Counted from the stretch's first letter, positions 15,758 to 25,099 are shown. The stretch is DNA of 64,000 nt from Nocardia altamirensis NBRC 108246 (GCF_001612685.1 NZ_BDAY01000020.1:93538-157537); one strand, 5' to 3'. Program-made: numbers and translations. Notes: generated by a model from the letters alone, not told the origin.

Positions 15758-16924
15758 TCATGGGTGCGCGGGTACCGCCTGGATGCGGGCCACGAATGTG
15801 TCGATGGCCGACCACATCTGCGGGTTGAGTTGGGTGTGCGTCCCGGTGCCGACAACGGACTGGAAGTCGACGCCGTTGGCGGCGAACTCGCTCGCAAGCG
15901 TGGCGTGCAGCGGGGAGGGGACCGTGCTGTCGGTTGCGTTGACCAGCAACAGGATCGGAGCGTCGTAGCCGCTGGTCGGCACGGTCAGGTAGGAGTTGTA
16001 TGCGGCACGAAGCCCGCTGTCGGACAACCGTTTCGAGATCAGCTGGCCGAGGCCGATGTTGTGCACCCGCGCCTCGACCTGCGGCTTGCACAGCGTGGCG
16101 ATGTCGTCGAGCACGGAGCGGCCGAGCGGGGTCAGGTACTGATCGAGATCGACCTCGGGGTGGGTGGTGCGCAGTCCGGTCAGGATCATCGAGGAGAACC
16201 CGACGAACTCGTCCGAGTCCGGGAAGCTGGGAAAGTCGGGTCCCACTGCGGGAAGCACCTTTTCGATGTCGGACGCGGGGTCGACCGCGATGGTGCCGCG
16301 GAAGTCCAGCTCGGGGGCGTAGGTCGCCTGCAGGTGCCCGGCGCCCAGCGCCGCCTGCCCGCCCTGCGACAGGCCGAGCACGCCCCAGGTCCTGGAGAGC
16401 TCGGGCCGGGCCGCTCGCGCGGCGCGGACGAGGTCGATGGTGGCGGTGGCCTCGGTCTTCAACTCCAGGTAGGGGTGCGGTCCGGTTTTGAACAGGCCGA
16501 GCCCGAGATAGTCCGGTGCCACCACCGCGAAGCCCTGCGTGAGCAGGTGCTGCATGATGCCGTCTTCTTCGTCGTGGAAGTGGGTGTTCGGGGCCGTGCT
16601 CGGATCGGACTGGCCGCCGCAGCCAGCGCCGAGTCCGGAGGTGCCGTGGTCGAACGCGATGATCGGCCAGCCGTTCGCGGGTGGCGTGCCTGCCGGGACG
16701 AACATCGCGCCGCTTGCCTGCCGTGCCGTCCCGTCCGACCCGGTCATCCAATAGGTGACCACCGACCCGCCCGACATGCCACGCCAGCCGTCGGCCTGCG
16801 GAATCGCGTCGATCAACGTCCCGGGAGTGTCGGCCATCGCAGGAGGGGCCTGCAGTCCGAGTGCGACGCTTGCCGACACCGTGGCAACTGCCACCGCGCT
16901 CTTCCAACCACGAGTTACCCGCAT
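15758..16924 (-). CDS. Secretory lipase (PF03583 LIP family)
   Basis: 388 residues with a signal peptide (RGWKSAVAVATVSASVALGLQAPPAMA) and the family nucleophile elbow VLGLSQGGQAAL. Other family blocks are VVAPDYLGLG, an Asp region LLLVNATDSTVPS, and His in GTGTHTQLNP. GAGAAGG lies about 6 bp upstream of ATG 16924 on its strand. It is the second lipase of this family in the window, only distantly similar to the one at 3743. A perfect palindrome 19 bp upstream of the start suggests control by a TetR-type repressor encoded elsewhere. Confidence 0.87.
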   Translation of the reverse strand: MRVTRGWKSAVAVATVSASVALGLQAPPAMADTPGTLIDAIPQADGWRGMSGGSVVTYWMTGSDGTARQASGAMFVPAGTPPANGWPIIAFDHGTSGLGAGCGGQSDPSTAPNTHFHDEEDGIMQHLLTQGFAVVAPDYLGLGLFKTGPHPYLELKTEATATIDLVRAARAARPELSRTWGVLGLSQGGQAALGAGHLQATYAPELDFRGTIAVDPASDIEKVLPAVGPDFPSFPDSDEFVGFSSMILTGLRTTHPEVDLDQYLTPLGRSVLDDIATLCKPQVEARVHNIGLGQLISKRLSDSGLRAAYNSYLTVPTSGYDAPILLLVNATDSTVPSPLHATLASEFAANGVDFQSVVGTGTHTQLNPQMWSAIDTFVARIQAVPAHP

Positions 16925-16942
16925 CGAAGCCTTCTCCTTCGT

Positions 16943-16960
16943 ACTGGACAGTCGTCCAGT
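16943..16960. promoter_or_regulatory. TetR-type palindromic operator upstream of the lipase
   Basis: ACTGGAC-AGTC-GTCCAGT: perfect 7-bp arms around 4 bp, starting 19 bp upstream of the lipase start codon. This ACTGGAC/GTCCAGT form is typical of actinobacterial TetR operators. A second near-palindrome (TGTGTAGCTACCACA) lies at about 16980-16994. Confidence 0.65.
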
Positions 16961-17059
16961 TAACGTCAGACTAGGTCGGTTGTGTAGCTACCACATCGCG
17001 GCACAGCGAATTGTAAGCAACCCCACGCTACGCGCGGCTTTGCTGCCGTGTGTCAGGGG

Positions 17060-17500
17060 CTAGCGGACCGTGTCAAGCTCGATCGCTGCTGTTCGGAAGG
17101 CCGCGGCGGTCCTGGCGGCCGCGTCGGTGAGTGGGTCGGGGAGGTGGGCGAGCAGTAGCCGCCGATGTTCTTGCGGGCCGCCGCGTACCGGCAGCACGCG
17201 CACGCCCACCGGTGCGGCGGGTGCGAGCACCGCAGGCACGGTGGTCAGTCCGCACCCGGCCGCGACGAGCTGCAACTTGGCCAGCCAGTCGCGGGCTGTG
17301 TGGACGATCTCCGGCCGTTCGTCCAGGCCGGGCCAGACGCCCATCAGCGAGTCGTCGACGGTGGTCGGGCCTGCGATCCAGTGTTGCCCGTGCAGATCGG
17401 CGACGTCGACGTAGTCGCCGCGGGCGAGCGGGTGCGCGGCGGGCAGCGCGACGCCGCCGGTCGAGCAGGAGCGATTGCTTGTCCCGTGAGTGGCCGGATG
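17060..17500 (-). pseudogene. LysR-family regulator remnant (C-terminal effector domain only)
   Basis: Reading back from TAG 17060-17062, the frame encodes about 145 residues matching the end of a LysR substrate-binding domain: VALPAAHPLARGDYVDVADL, then LAKLQLVAAGCGLTTVPA and a C-terminal helix. The helix-turn-helix and the first half of the sensor domain are missing; upstream sequence runs straight into the stop of the SARP gene at 17506. The longest ATG-initiated part starts at 17344, inside the domain. I read this as a truncated relic. Confidence 0.6.
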
Positions 17501-17505
17501 CCGTG

Positions 17506-20500
17506 TCAGCGTGCGCGACGGATGAGCGTGTCTGCTTGCCGACGATGGAGCGCTGCGGCCGTGGAGTCGCCGAGGGTCGTGGCGAGTTCGGCGAGGTAGG
17601 TGGCGACGGGCTCCAGCGTGAGTAGCCCGGTGCCTGCTCCGGCGAGTTCCTCTGCGGCAGGAAGTAATTGGTCGTAGCAGCGGCGCATCAAGGGTTCGTC
17701 GCCGAGCGCGGCGGCGGCGCGGGCGGTGAGGCAGGTGCGCAGCTCGAGCAGCAGATCACGCGGGGATTGCGGTGTCGCGCGCAGGGCTACGGCTGCCTCG
17801 TCGCGAAGGCCCTTGTCCAGCAGGAGGATCGGCCGGACCCATGGCTCGTGCGGTCCCCATGCGGCGGTGGCGAAGTCGTCGCGGAGTGCCAGTCCGTGTC
17901 GTAGGCGCAGGCAGAGCAGGGCGAGGGGGAGTAGGCCCTGTTCGACGCCCGGCATGCCGCTGCCTGCGAGCGCGGTGGCCGCGGACCGGTAAGCGGCCGC
18001 CGCTTCGTCGTGGCCGCCGGTGATCGCGGTGCGCAGCGCGCCGAACCAGCGGGTGAAGATGCCGACCATCGGCAACTCGTACTCGGTGCCGAGCCCGTCC
18101 GCGGCCGTCGCGTTGGCCGCCGCCGCAGGGAGATCACCTGTTGCGCAGTTTGTTTGGATGCCGATGAGGTGGCCGAGCACCTCGTAGGTTGGTAGCCGGT
18201 GTTGCCGTCCGAGTGCGATGAGCTCGTCGCCGATGCCGGCGCGATCCGCGCTCAGTCCGGTTCGCTGGAAGGTGTGCATGAAACGGCCGTTGAGCGCGAA
18301 CGCCAGCAGCGCCGGATCGCCGAGCTTCCTGGCGATCGTCTCGGCCTCCTCGGCGGCGCGCAGGCCGCGATCGTCGGCGGCGCCGCGCAGCTCCATGGCC
18401 ACGGTCGTGCACAACCGTGCGCGCAGCTCACGGTGTTCGGCGGGCAGCACGGCGATGGTGCGTTCGGCCGCCGCGACGAGCTGGCTGGCCAGCTCGGGAT
18501 CGTCGTTGGTCGTCCACACGCCGGGGACGTCGAACGCACTGATGACGCGGGCGGTCAGCGTCGGATCACCCTGCCGCTCGGCTCGCGTGACGGCCAGTGC
18601 GCGGTAATGGCGAGCCTCGGCGAGCCCACCCGTCACCGCCAGTGCCCTGGCTAGTCCGGTGGTGGCCTCGAGCTGTGCGGACAGGTCGGGCTCCGGCATG
18701 CGGTCGAAAGCGTCCAGGGCGGCTCGCCATTGGCGTGCGGCCTCGGCGATGGCGAATTTCTGCTCGGCGTCGAGCGCGGCGGCGCTGGCATATCGAGCGG
18801 CGGCCGCCGCGGTGGCTCGGCTGTGTGCGCGGGTGAAATGGTGCGCGAGCACGGAAACCTCTGTGGTGCCTGTTCTTTCGAGCAGTGTGGCGAGCTGTCC
18901 GTGCCACTGTGCGCGGCGTGGTCCGCTGATGTCGTGGTAGACCGTGTCGCGCACCAGGGTGTGGGTGAAGCGCAGCGTGCCGTCGGGTCGCTCGGTGAAC
19001 AGACCTGCTGCCAGCGAAGTTTCGAGGCTGTCCATGGTGCGTTCCGCGTCGCCGGTCAGCTCGAGGAGGATCTCGCGGTCGACGTCCTCGCCGAGCACGG
19101 AAGCCTGGGCGACCACGGTCTGGGCGGGCTGCGGCAACTGCGCCAGGCGATGCCGGATGACCTCACGCACACCGGCCGGAATGGCGTCGAGCGCCGTGGC
19201 TCCCTCGTCGCGGAGCAGCCTGGACAGTTCCCGGACGAAGAACGGATTTCCGTTGCTGCGCCGGTGGATTCCCGCCGCGGCGGGCGCCGCGAGGTCGGGT
19301 CCGGCGATCGCACGCACGAGGGCAGCGGTATCGGCCTCGGACAGTCCGGTCAGATACACCCGGACCGGTTCCGTTCTCGCCAGCTTGCCCAGTGCCGCGG
19401 TCAGTTCGGCACTGATCTCCGTGCTGCGGTAGGTCGCCAGCACCAGCACCGGGGCCGTGATGCCGCCGACGATCAGCGCGGTGAGTAGGTCGAGGGTTTC
19501 GGCGCCCGCGTTGTGCACGTCGTCGAATACCAGCAGCAAGGGCGCACGGCGTGCCAACGCCGCCAGTCGCTCAGCTGCGTTGCGGTGGAACAGAAACCGT
19601 GCCTCGGCGAGATCCATCTGGGCGGGCGCATCCGTCGGCGCCAGTGCCCATGTCGGCGGCGGAGCGTCGGTTGGGAAGGGTGTATCCGCCAGCGCCAGTG
19701 CACCCGTCGGCGTCGGTGTATCCGCACTTGTCGGAGTCGGCGGATTCGTCGGGGGCGATGCGACTCCCGCGGCGGTCAGCGCGGCGACGATTCTGGTCCA
19801 CGCCCAGCCTGGTGGCACGCCGAGGTCGGCCGGGCTCTCACCACGTGCGGTGATCCAGCCGTCGGCCGCCAATGCGGTCGAGAGCTCCTCGGCCAGAGCG
19901 GTTTTCCCGGCACCTGCCTCGCCGGTCAGCAACACCAGCTGCGCGTGACCGTGCCGGACGGCGTCGTCGGCGGCACGGTGGAGCGCCCCTAACTCGGAGC
20001 TCCGACCGACAAAACCCTTTCTATGCACAGCGGTTCGAGCGGTCTTGGTCGTCGGCAGTAGTTGTGGTGCCTGCGCCAGGATGTCGGCTTCCACCTGTCG
20101 CAGCTCGGGACCAGGGTCGGCGCCCAACTCGGTGCGCAAAAACTCGCGGATGCGCCGCAGTGCAGCCAAAGCATCACTCTGCCTGCCGGATCGGTACATG
20201 GCGATGGCGAGCAGTTGCCAAGCGTGTTCGCGCAACGGGTGCTCGGCGACGAGGGACTCCAGCCCCGAGATGGCCTCGGCCGGCCGCGCGAGATCGACCA
20301 GCGCGGCGGCGCGATGTTCGACGGCGAGCTGTCGCAGGCCGTCGAGCCGGTCGACTTCGGCACGCGCCCAACCCTGTTCGGCGAACTCCGCGTAGGCAGG
20401 TCCGTGCCACAGGTCGAGCGCCGCATCGATCGTCGGCAACGCGGCATCGGCCTGTCCGGCAGCCAGCAGCTCGGCGGTGTGGCGGACGGCGGCAGCGAAG

Positions 20501-20823
20501 CGGTCCGCGTCAACGGCATCCGGGGCGGTGCGCAGCGCGTAGCCCGGCGCGGCCGTCACCAGGACCTCGGCCGGGGTCCTGGCCTGGCGCTCCGGCTCGA
20601 GTGCCCTGCGCAGATCGGCGACGAAGGTCTGGATCGCGCCGACCGCACCGCGCGGCGGTTGTTCCCACAGGTCGTCGATCAGCTGGTCCACCGAGACCAT
20701 GCGCCCCCGTGCGACGAGCAGGCGCGCGAGCACCGCACGGTGCCGCGGCCCTTTCAAGGCCAGTGTCGACCCGGCCCGTTCGGCGCGAAGGGGACCGAGC
20801 ACCCCGAAGCTCAGCTGCGCCAC
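17506..20823 (-). CDS. AfsR/SARP-type regulator with BTAD, AAA+ ATPase and TPR-like region
   Basis: 1105 residues from GTG 20823. Residues ~1-95 are the OmpR-like winged helix (LSFGVLGPLRAER, GAIQTFVADLRRAL). Residues ~100-250 are the bacterial transcriptional activator domain (DALAALRRIREFLRTELGADPGPELR). An ATPase follows with Walker A LTGEAGAGKTALAEEL and Walker B LLLVFDDVHNAG, then a long helical, TPR-like C-terminus. There is no LuxR helix-turn-helix at the end. Such proteins activate antibiotic or secondary-metabolite genes. An insertion of Pro/Thr/Ala repeats (coded at about 19640-19760) sits inside the ATPase. A candidate SARP-like repeat site lies at 24336. Confidence 0.88.
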   Translation of the reverse strand: MAQLSFGVLGPLRAERAGSTLALKGPRHRAVLARLLVARGRMVSVDQLIDDLWEQPPRGAVGAIQTFVADLRRALEPERQARTPAEVLVTAAPGYALRTAPDAVDADRFAAAVRHTAELLAAGQADAALPTIDAALDLWHGPAYAEFAEQGWARAEVDRLDGLRQLAVEHRAAALVDLARPAEAISGLESLVAEHPLREHAWQLLAIAMYRSGRQSDALAALRRIREFLRTELGADPGPELRQVEADILAQAPQLLPTTKTARTAVHRKGFVGRSSELGALHRAADDAVRHGHAQLVLLTGEAGAGKTALAEELSTALAADGWITARGESPADLGVPPGWAWTRIVAALTAAGVASPPTNPPTPTSADTPTPTGALALADTPFPTDAPPPTWALAPTDAPAQMDLAEARFLFHRNAAERLAALARRAPLLLVFDDVHNAGAETLDLLTALIVGGITAPVLVLATYRSTEISAELTAALGKLARTEPVRVYLTGLSEADTAALVRAIAGPDLAAPAAAGIHRRSNGNPFFVRELSRLLRDEGATALDAIPAGVREVIRHRLAQLPQPAQTVVAQASVLGEDVDREILLELTGDAERTMDSLETSLAAGLFTERPDGTLRFTHTLVRDTVYHDISGPRRAQWHGQLATLLERTGTTEVSVLAHHFTRAHSRATAAAAARYASAAALDAEQKFAIAEAARQWRAALDAFDRMPEPDLSAQLEATTGLARALAVTGGLAEARHYRALAVTRAERQGDPTLTARVISAFDVPGVWTTNDDPELASQLVAAAERTIAVLPAEHRELRARLCTTVAMELRGAADDRGLRAAEEAETIARKLGDPALLAFALNGRFMHTFQRTGLSADRAGIGDELIALGRQHRLPTYEVLGHLIGIQTNCATGDLPAAAANATAADGLGTEYELPMVGIFTRWFGALRTAITGGHDEAAAAYRSAATALAGSGMPGVEQGLLPLALLCLRLRHGLALRDDFATAAWGPHEPWVRPILLLDKGLRDEAAVALRATPQSPRDLLLELRTCLTARAAAALGDEPLMRRCYDQLLPAAEELAGAGTGLLTLEPVATYLAELATTLGDSTAAALHRRQADTLIRRAR

Positions 20824-20938
20824 GCGACGGGTCCGATCCTTTCGACGAGAGCAGCCGTACTCAGTCGCTGCTGATCAGATGCTGAGTGCCAGAGCAAAGA
20901 CTGTCCGGTGTCACCGACGAACACTGGAAGGACACCCG

Positions 20939-21817
20939 ATGACATCGAAGATTACCGGATTCGACTACCAGCGGATCGCCGTCGCCGACGGCGTCGAGCT
21001 CAACGTTGCAGTGGGCGGCGCGGGCCGCCCGATCGTGCTGCTGCACGGGTTCCCGCAGACCCATCTGATGTGGCGCCACGTCGCGGCCGACCTGGCCGCC
21101 GATCACACCGTCATCTGCCCTGACCTGCGCGGTTACGGCGACAGCGACAAGCCGGCGGCGACCGACAGTGGTGTCTACTCGAAGCGGACCATGGCCGCGG
21201 ATGCCGTGGCCGTCGCGCGCGCCCTCGGTCACGAGCGGTTCGCGCTCGCCGGGCACGATCGCGGCGCCCTGGTCGCGATCCGCGCCGGACTCGACCATCC
21301 CGACGCCGTCACCCATCTCGCCGCACTCGACACGCTGCCCACCCTGGACATGTGGGAGGTGCTGCGCGGTGTCACGGCGGCCGTCGGCTTCCACCTGTAC
21401 CTGATGGCACAGCCGCCCGGCCTGCCCGAGCAGCTGATCGCCGCCGCTCCGGACGCGTTCTTCGGCCACTTTCTCGACATGTGGTCCGGCGACCCCGCCG
21501 CGATTCCGGCCGAGGTGCGCGCCGCCTACCTGCACGCCAGCGCCGCCGCGGTGCCGAGCATCGTCGCCGACTTCCGCGCGTCCGCAGGCATCGACCTCGA
21601 GCACGACCAGGCCGATCGCGCCGCGGGCAACCAGTTCCGCATGCCGGTCACTGTCCTGCAACAGGATTGGGGCGCTGCCCTCGGCTTCGATGCCGAAAGC
21701 CGCTGGCGCGCTTGGGCGCCCGACCTGAAGCACCACACCGTCAGCTGCGGTCACTTCATGGCGGAGGAGTCGCCGGCCACCGTCACCGACGCCGTGCGAG
21801 CACTGCTCGCGCGTTGA
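20939..21817 (+). CDS. Alpha/beta hydrolase with Asp nucleophile (haloacetate dehalogenase / epoxide hydrolase-like)
   Basis: 292 residues from ATG 20939, with GGAAGGA just upstream. The oxyanion motif is LLHGFPQTHLMW, followed by PDLRGYGDSDKP. The nucleophile elbow is ALAGHDRGALVAIR, with Asp instead of Ser, which defines the dehalogenase and epoxide-hydrolase branch. The last blocks contain VTVLQQDWGAALGF and SCGHFMAEESP with the catalytic His. It is divergent from the SARP regulator by about 115 bp and may be its target; the substrate is unknown. Confidence 0.87.
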   Translation: MTSKITGFDYQRIAVADGVELNVAVGGAGRPIVLLHGFPQTHLMWRHVAADLAADHTVICPDLRGYGDSDKPAATDSGVYSKRTMAADAVAVARALGHERFALAGHDRGALVAIRAGLDHPDAVTHLAALDTLPTLDMWEVLRGVTAAVGFHLYLMAQPPGLPEQLIAAAPDAFFGHFLDMWSGDPAAIPAEVRAAYLHASAAAVPSIVADFRASAGIDLEHDQADRAAGNQFRMPVTVLQQDWGAALGFDAESRWRAWAPDLKHHTVSCGHFMAEESPATVTDAVRALLAR

Positions 21818-22143
21818 CGGATTTCGTCGCGACGAGCCGAAGTCCCGGCCGGAATGTTGACGCAATATTGATGTGGCAATCATCACTCGCCAATTCCCCG
21901 AGTGGTGGTTGTACATTGGCGACGAGCACCTGTAGTCGAGGAAACCTCTCCGCTTCTACAGGTGGTTTGTCCGTAATTGTGCGATGCCGGTGACAATGTT
22001 GTCCGTATCGGCCGCAGAAATGGCGGAGGCAAGGTCGACGCAGCGGTCGAGCGACGCGGATGCGGCTCCACCTGCGTGTATGTCACTAATCAACGGCCCG
22101 GGGCCATATATCGGAAACGGGCAGCATCTCACCAGGAGCGACG
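21818..22143. other. Intergenic region with nested hairpins
   Basis: No gene. Two structured parts: 21927-21935 (CACCTGTAG) pairs with 21956-21964, and the loop contains GAGGAAACCTC, giving a nested hairpin; 21885-21905 contains an ACTCG/CGAGT pair. They may terminate the hydrolase transcript or form the leader of the acyltransferase gene. Confidence 0.5.
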
Positions 22144-23565
22144 ATGGCAACCATCTCTCGCGACAGCAAGCAGACCGGACGAAAAACTGCTCTCCGAAAT
22201 GGCGGAGCCGCTCCGGTTTACGTCAATCTCACCGACAAGGCGTTCTTGCGGTTGCATCACGGTTATGGACTGCCCGTCATTACTCAGACGCTGACCTTCG
22301 TCGAGCGCAGGCTTTCCGATGCGCAGTTGAATGCGATGTACACACTGTTGAAGGCGGGGCCGCTGACGCGACGCGTGCGCCGCCCTGCGGTGCCGTTCGC
22401 CCGCGCGCGGTGGGTGCCGACCGATTCGGCGCTGCCACTGTCGGTGGAATCGGATCCGATACCGGATGCCGACGCCATGGCATGGGCGAACCGTCAGGCG
22501 CAGTTCCCGCTCGATCCCGACGCGGGCTACGGCTGGCGGCTGTCTGCCGTGCCGACCAGTTCCGGCGGGATGATCGTCTGCCTCAGCAAGTCACACGCTG
22601 TCGCCGATGGTCACGCAGGTCTGATGGCCGAGGCCGGGCTTGTCGATCCGGAGCGGGCCACCAAGGGTGCGCTGGCCACCGCTGTCGGCTTCCGCGATGA
22701 ACTTGCCGACGGCATGCACCGCGCCACCACCATTGCCAAGCAGGCCTTTTCGGAGATGCGCCGCGCAAACCAGGATCCATTGCATCGCAAGGCCGTCGTC
22801 ACCGCGTTGACCACCCGGGAACCCAAGACCGCGCAGGGTTCCGCCGAATGGCAGGAGCAGTCGGCGGTGCTCACCTTCGACGCAGCACAGTGGCGGGCGA
22901 TCGCGGCGCGCGACGGCGGCACCGCCAACACGCTGTACCTTGCGCTCACCGCCGATCTGCTGCGCAACTGCCCGCTCATCGACGGCATCCCGCCGGTGCT
23001 CACGCCCGCCGTCCGAATCCTGCGCGAGCACAACCAAAGTGACGCGAACTCCTTCACCAGGGTGCCGGTGGTGGTGCAGCGTGACTGGCTGGACAATCAC
23101 GACCTGACCGCGCTCCGGGCAGCGAGCAAGGGCGCGTTCGCCGCCGCCGACACGGTGGGTGGCGGCGTTCTCTCGCGCCCGCGCAAGATGCCACCCGACC
23201 TGATCGACTTCCTGCCGGAGGGCGTCGTGCACCGGCTACTGGAGACACCGCCGATCACCATCGGAATGTGTTCCAACATGGGTGTTCTCGATGACTTCAT
23301 CGCCCCCGAACTCCGCGAGTCCACCCCGCTACTGCATATGAAGCGCGCGGTAGTGCAAGGCCTCGATCTCCCCACCGCCGTCAAACAACCTGTCGCACTG
23401 GCGACCTGGCTCTCGGAAGCCGGCGAACGAATCCACTGGAACCTGGAAAGCCTCAAACCGGAGATGTCCCGTTCCGCAACAGAATTAGCGAATCAAGCGA
23501 CAAAGGTCGCCGCCTCGTGGGGCTTACACCCGCTCCGTATCGACACGAGCGACTCCGGCGCATAG
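22144..23565 (+). CDS. Condensation-fold acyltransferase (CoA-dependent acyltransferase superfamily)
   Basis: 473 residues from ATG 22144, AGGAG 5 bp upstream. The active-site motif is SKSHAVADGHAG, the H-x3-D-G of the superfamily that includes wax ester/diacylglycerol acyltransferases, Pap proteins and NRPS condensation domains. The first half contains the acceptor-lobe pattern and the second half has LYLALTADLLRN and an ITIGMCSNMG strand similar to the bridging region. It could esterify a lipid alcohol with an acyl-CoA. The exact subfamily is uncertain because only one His precedes the motif (H-A-V-A-D-G rather than HH). Confidence 0.7.
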   Translation: MATISRDSKQTGRKTALRNGGAAPVYVNLTDKAFLRLHHGYGLPVITQTLTFVERRLSDAQLNAMYTLLKAGPLTRRVRRPAVPFARARWVPTDSALPLSVESDPIPDADAMAWANRQAQFPLDPDAGYGWRLSAVPTSSGGMIVCLSKSHAVADGHAGLMAEAGLVDPERATKGALATAVGFRDELADGMHRATTIAKQAFSEMRRANQDPLHRKAVVTALTTREPKTAQGSAEWQEQSAVLTFDAAQWRAIAARDGGTANTLYLALTADLLRNCPLIDGIPPVLTPAVRILREHNQSDANSFTRVPVVVQRDWLDNHDLTALRAASKGAFAAADTVGGGVLSRPRKMPPDLIDFLPEGVVHRLLETPPITIGMCSNMGVLDDFIAPELRESTPLLHMKRAVVQGLDLPTAVKQPVALATWLSEAGERIHWNLESLKPEMSRSATELANQATKVAASWGLHPLRIDTSDSGA

Positions 23566-23641
23566 CGGGGCCAACCGCGATCATCTCCGGCTTCCGCGTA
23601 ACCGTCTGCTCGGCACGGAGGATTCTGGGAGTCTGAGATCC

Positions 23642-24277
23642 ATGACGTCCGATGCTCCGCTGCCCGCGGCTCGCCTCTTCGATATCCTCGGCGCCGATTA
23701 CGAGCGGTCCTATCGGGATCTTCCCGAGCAGCGCGCTGCGCTCGAGTGGTTGTCTGCGCGCTTGCCTGCGGGCGCGGAGGTGCTGGACGTCGGGAGCGGC
23801 ACTGGGGTGCCCACCGCACGTACCTTGTCCGACAATGGGTTTCGGGTGGTGGGTATCGATGTTTCCCCTGTCATGATCGATACCGCCAAGCGGCAGGTGC
23901 CCGGTGCCACCTTCTATCAGGCAGACGTGCGCGAATACTCGGTCGAGCCTTCTAGTTCGGCGGCCGTCTGCGCGTTCTTCCCGCTGCTGCAAATGACTCG
24001 CGCGGACATCGACGCCTCGTTGGCGCGCATGGCGAGCTGGCTGCGACCGGGCGGCTACCTGATCTTCGCCACCGTCCCCGCCGACCTCGAACAGGTCGAC
24101 ATCGTCTTCATGGGCCACCCGGCCGTGGTGAGCAGCTATGCGGCTCCCGATCTCCTCGACCGTCTCCGCGGCGCAGGTCTCGAAGTCGTCGAAGCGCGGG
24201 AGACCACCTTCACCCCGGACTACGAGGGCGCCACCCCCGAGCCCCACGTGTTCGTCTACTGCCGCCGTCCTGTGTGA
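23642..24277 (+). CDS. Class I SAM-dependent methyltransferase
   Basis: 211 residues. Motif I is VLDVGSGTGVPTARTL, motif II GIDVSPVMIDTAKRQ, followed by FYQADVREY and the post-motif LRPGGYLIFATVP. The core is compact, as in ubiquinone/menaquinone-type small-molecule methyltransferases. It lies 76 bp after the acyltransferase on the same strand and may be co-transcribed. The substrate cannot be told. Confidence 0.87.
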   Translation: MTSDAPLPAARLFDILGADYERSYRDLPEQRAALEWLSARLPAGAEVLDVGSGTGVPTARTLSDNGFRVVGIDVSPVMIDTAKRQVPGATFYQADVREYSVEPSSSAAVCAFFPLLQMTRADIDASLARMASWLRPGGYLIFATVPADLEQVDIVFMGHPAVVSSYAAPDLLDRLRGAGLEVVEARETTFTPDYEGATPEPHVFVYCRRPV

Positions 24278-24335
24278 GTCGTCCCGACCTTGCGGTCGGT
24301 CGCAACTACGCGAGGTGTGCACTGCCCGCCGACCG

Positions 24336-24375
24336 TGTCAGTTGGCGTGTCAGATCGCTGTCAGGTCGGTATCAG
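24336..24375. promoter_or_regulatory. Direct repeats of TGTCAG, SARP-like binding site
   Basis: TGTCAG at 24336-24341, 24348-24353 and 24359-24364, then TATCAG at 24370-24375: four hexamers 11-12 bp apart, about one helical turn each. SARP activators bind direct repeats with this spacing just upstream of the -10 region. The site lies ~85 bp before the start at 24461. Confidence 0.5.
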
Positions 24376-24460
24376 CCGGTCTGGCGAAAGTACTCACATC
24401 GACAACGCAGCACTCACGGCCACACCGGCCGCAGGGGCTGCCGCAGCAAGGAGTACTGCA

Positions 24461-25099
24461 ATGCCTACTTTCCAGACCCTGGCACCGATCACCGTCATCG
24501 CCGACATCCTCTCCGGTGAGCTCACCGTGCGGGCCTCGGACCGCACCGACACCGTCGTGCAGGTCAACCCCGCCGATCCCTCGAAGAAGGCCGATGTGCG
24601 CGCCGCCGAGCAGACCCGTGTCGACTTCACCGGAGGCACCCTGACGGTCAAAGCATCCAAGGACTGGCGCACCCACACCCCCTTCGGCGGCAACCCCTCG
24701 ATCGAGGTGCTCATCGAGGTGCCCACCGGCTCACTGCTCACAGCAGGCTCCGGCGTCGGCCGGCTGGTGGCCGTCGGCGAATTCGCCGACACCGACCTCG
24801 AAGTCGCGGCGGGCGACATCACCGTCGAACGCCCCCGCGGTGCGGTCAGCGCCAAGGTCGCCAAGGGCGACATCCACATTCACGACGCCGCCGCAGGCGA
24901 GCTGCGGCTGGAAACCTCCTACGGCGAGCTCGAGATCGGAATCGCCGCGGGCAGCGCCGTGCAGCTGGAAGTCAACGCCACCAGCGGCACCGTGCAGAAC
25001 CTGATGCAACCGGTCGACCCGACCAACGCCGAAACCGTCCGCGTCCACGCACGTAACTCCTTCGGCAACATCATCATCCGCCACGCCGTCCTGGTCTGA
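24461..25099 (+). CDS. DUF4097-like beta-strand repeat protein
   Basis: 212 residues from ATG 24461, AAGGAG (24448-24453) 7 bp upstream. The protein is almost entirely short beta strands with periodic G-D/E-I turns: VAAGDITVERPRGAVSAKVAKGDIHIH, LRLETSYGELEIGIAAGS. This is the pattern of DUF4097 (adhesin-like right-handed beta-helix) proteins, but there is no signal peptide. Actinobacterial members often sit with regulators or transporters. Function unknown. It is preceded by a SARP-like repeat site and followed 41 bp later by a serine hydrolase, so the two may form an operon. Confidence 0.75.
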   Translation: MPTFQTLAPITVIADILSGELTVRASDRTDTVVQVNPADPSKKADVRAAEQTRVDFTGGTLTVKASKDWRTHTPFGGNPSIEVLIEVPTGSLLTAGSGVGRLVAVGEFADTDLEVAAGDITVERPRGAVSAKVAKGDIHIHDAAAGELRLETSYGELEIGIAAGSAVQLEVNATSGTVQNLMQPVDPTNAETVRVHARNSFGNIIIRHAVLV

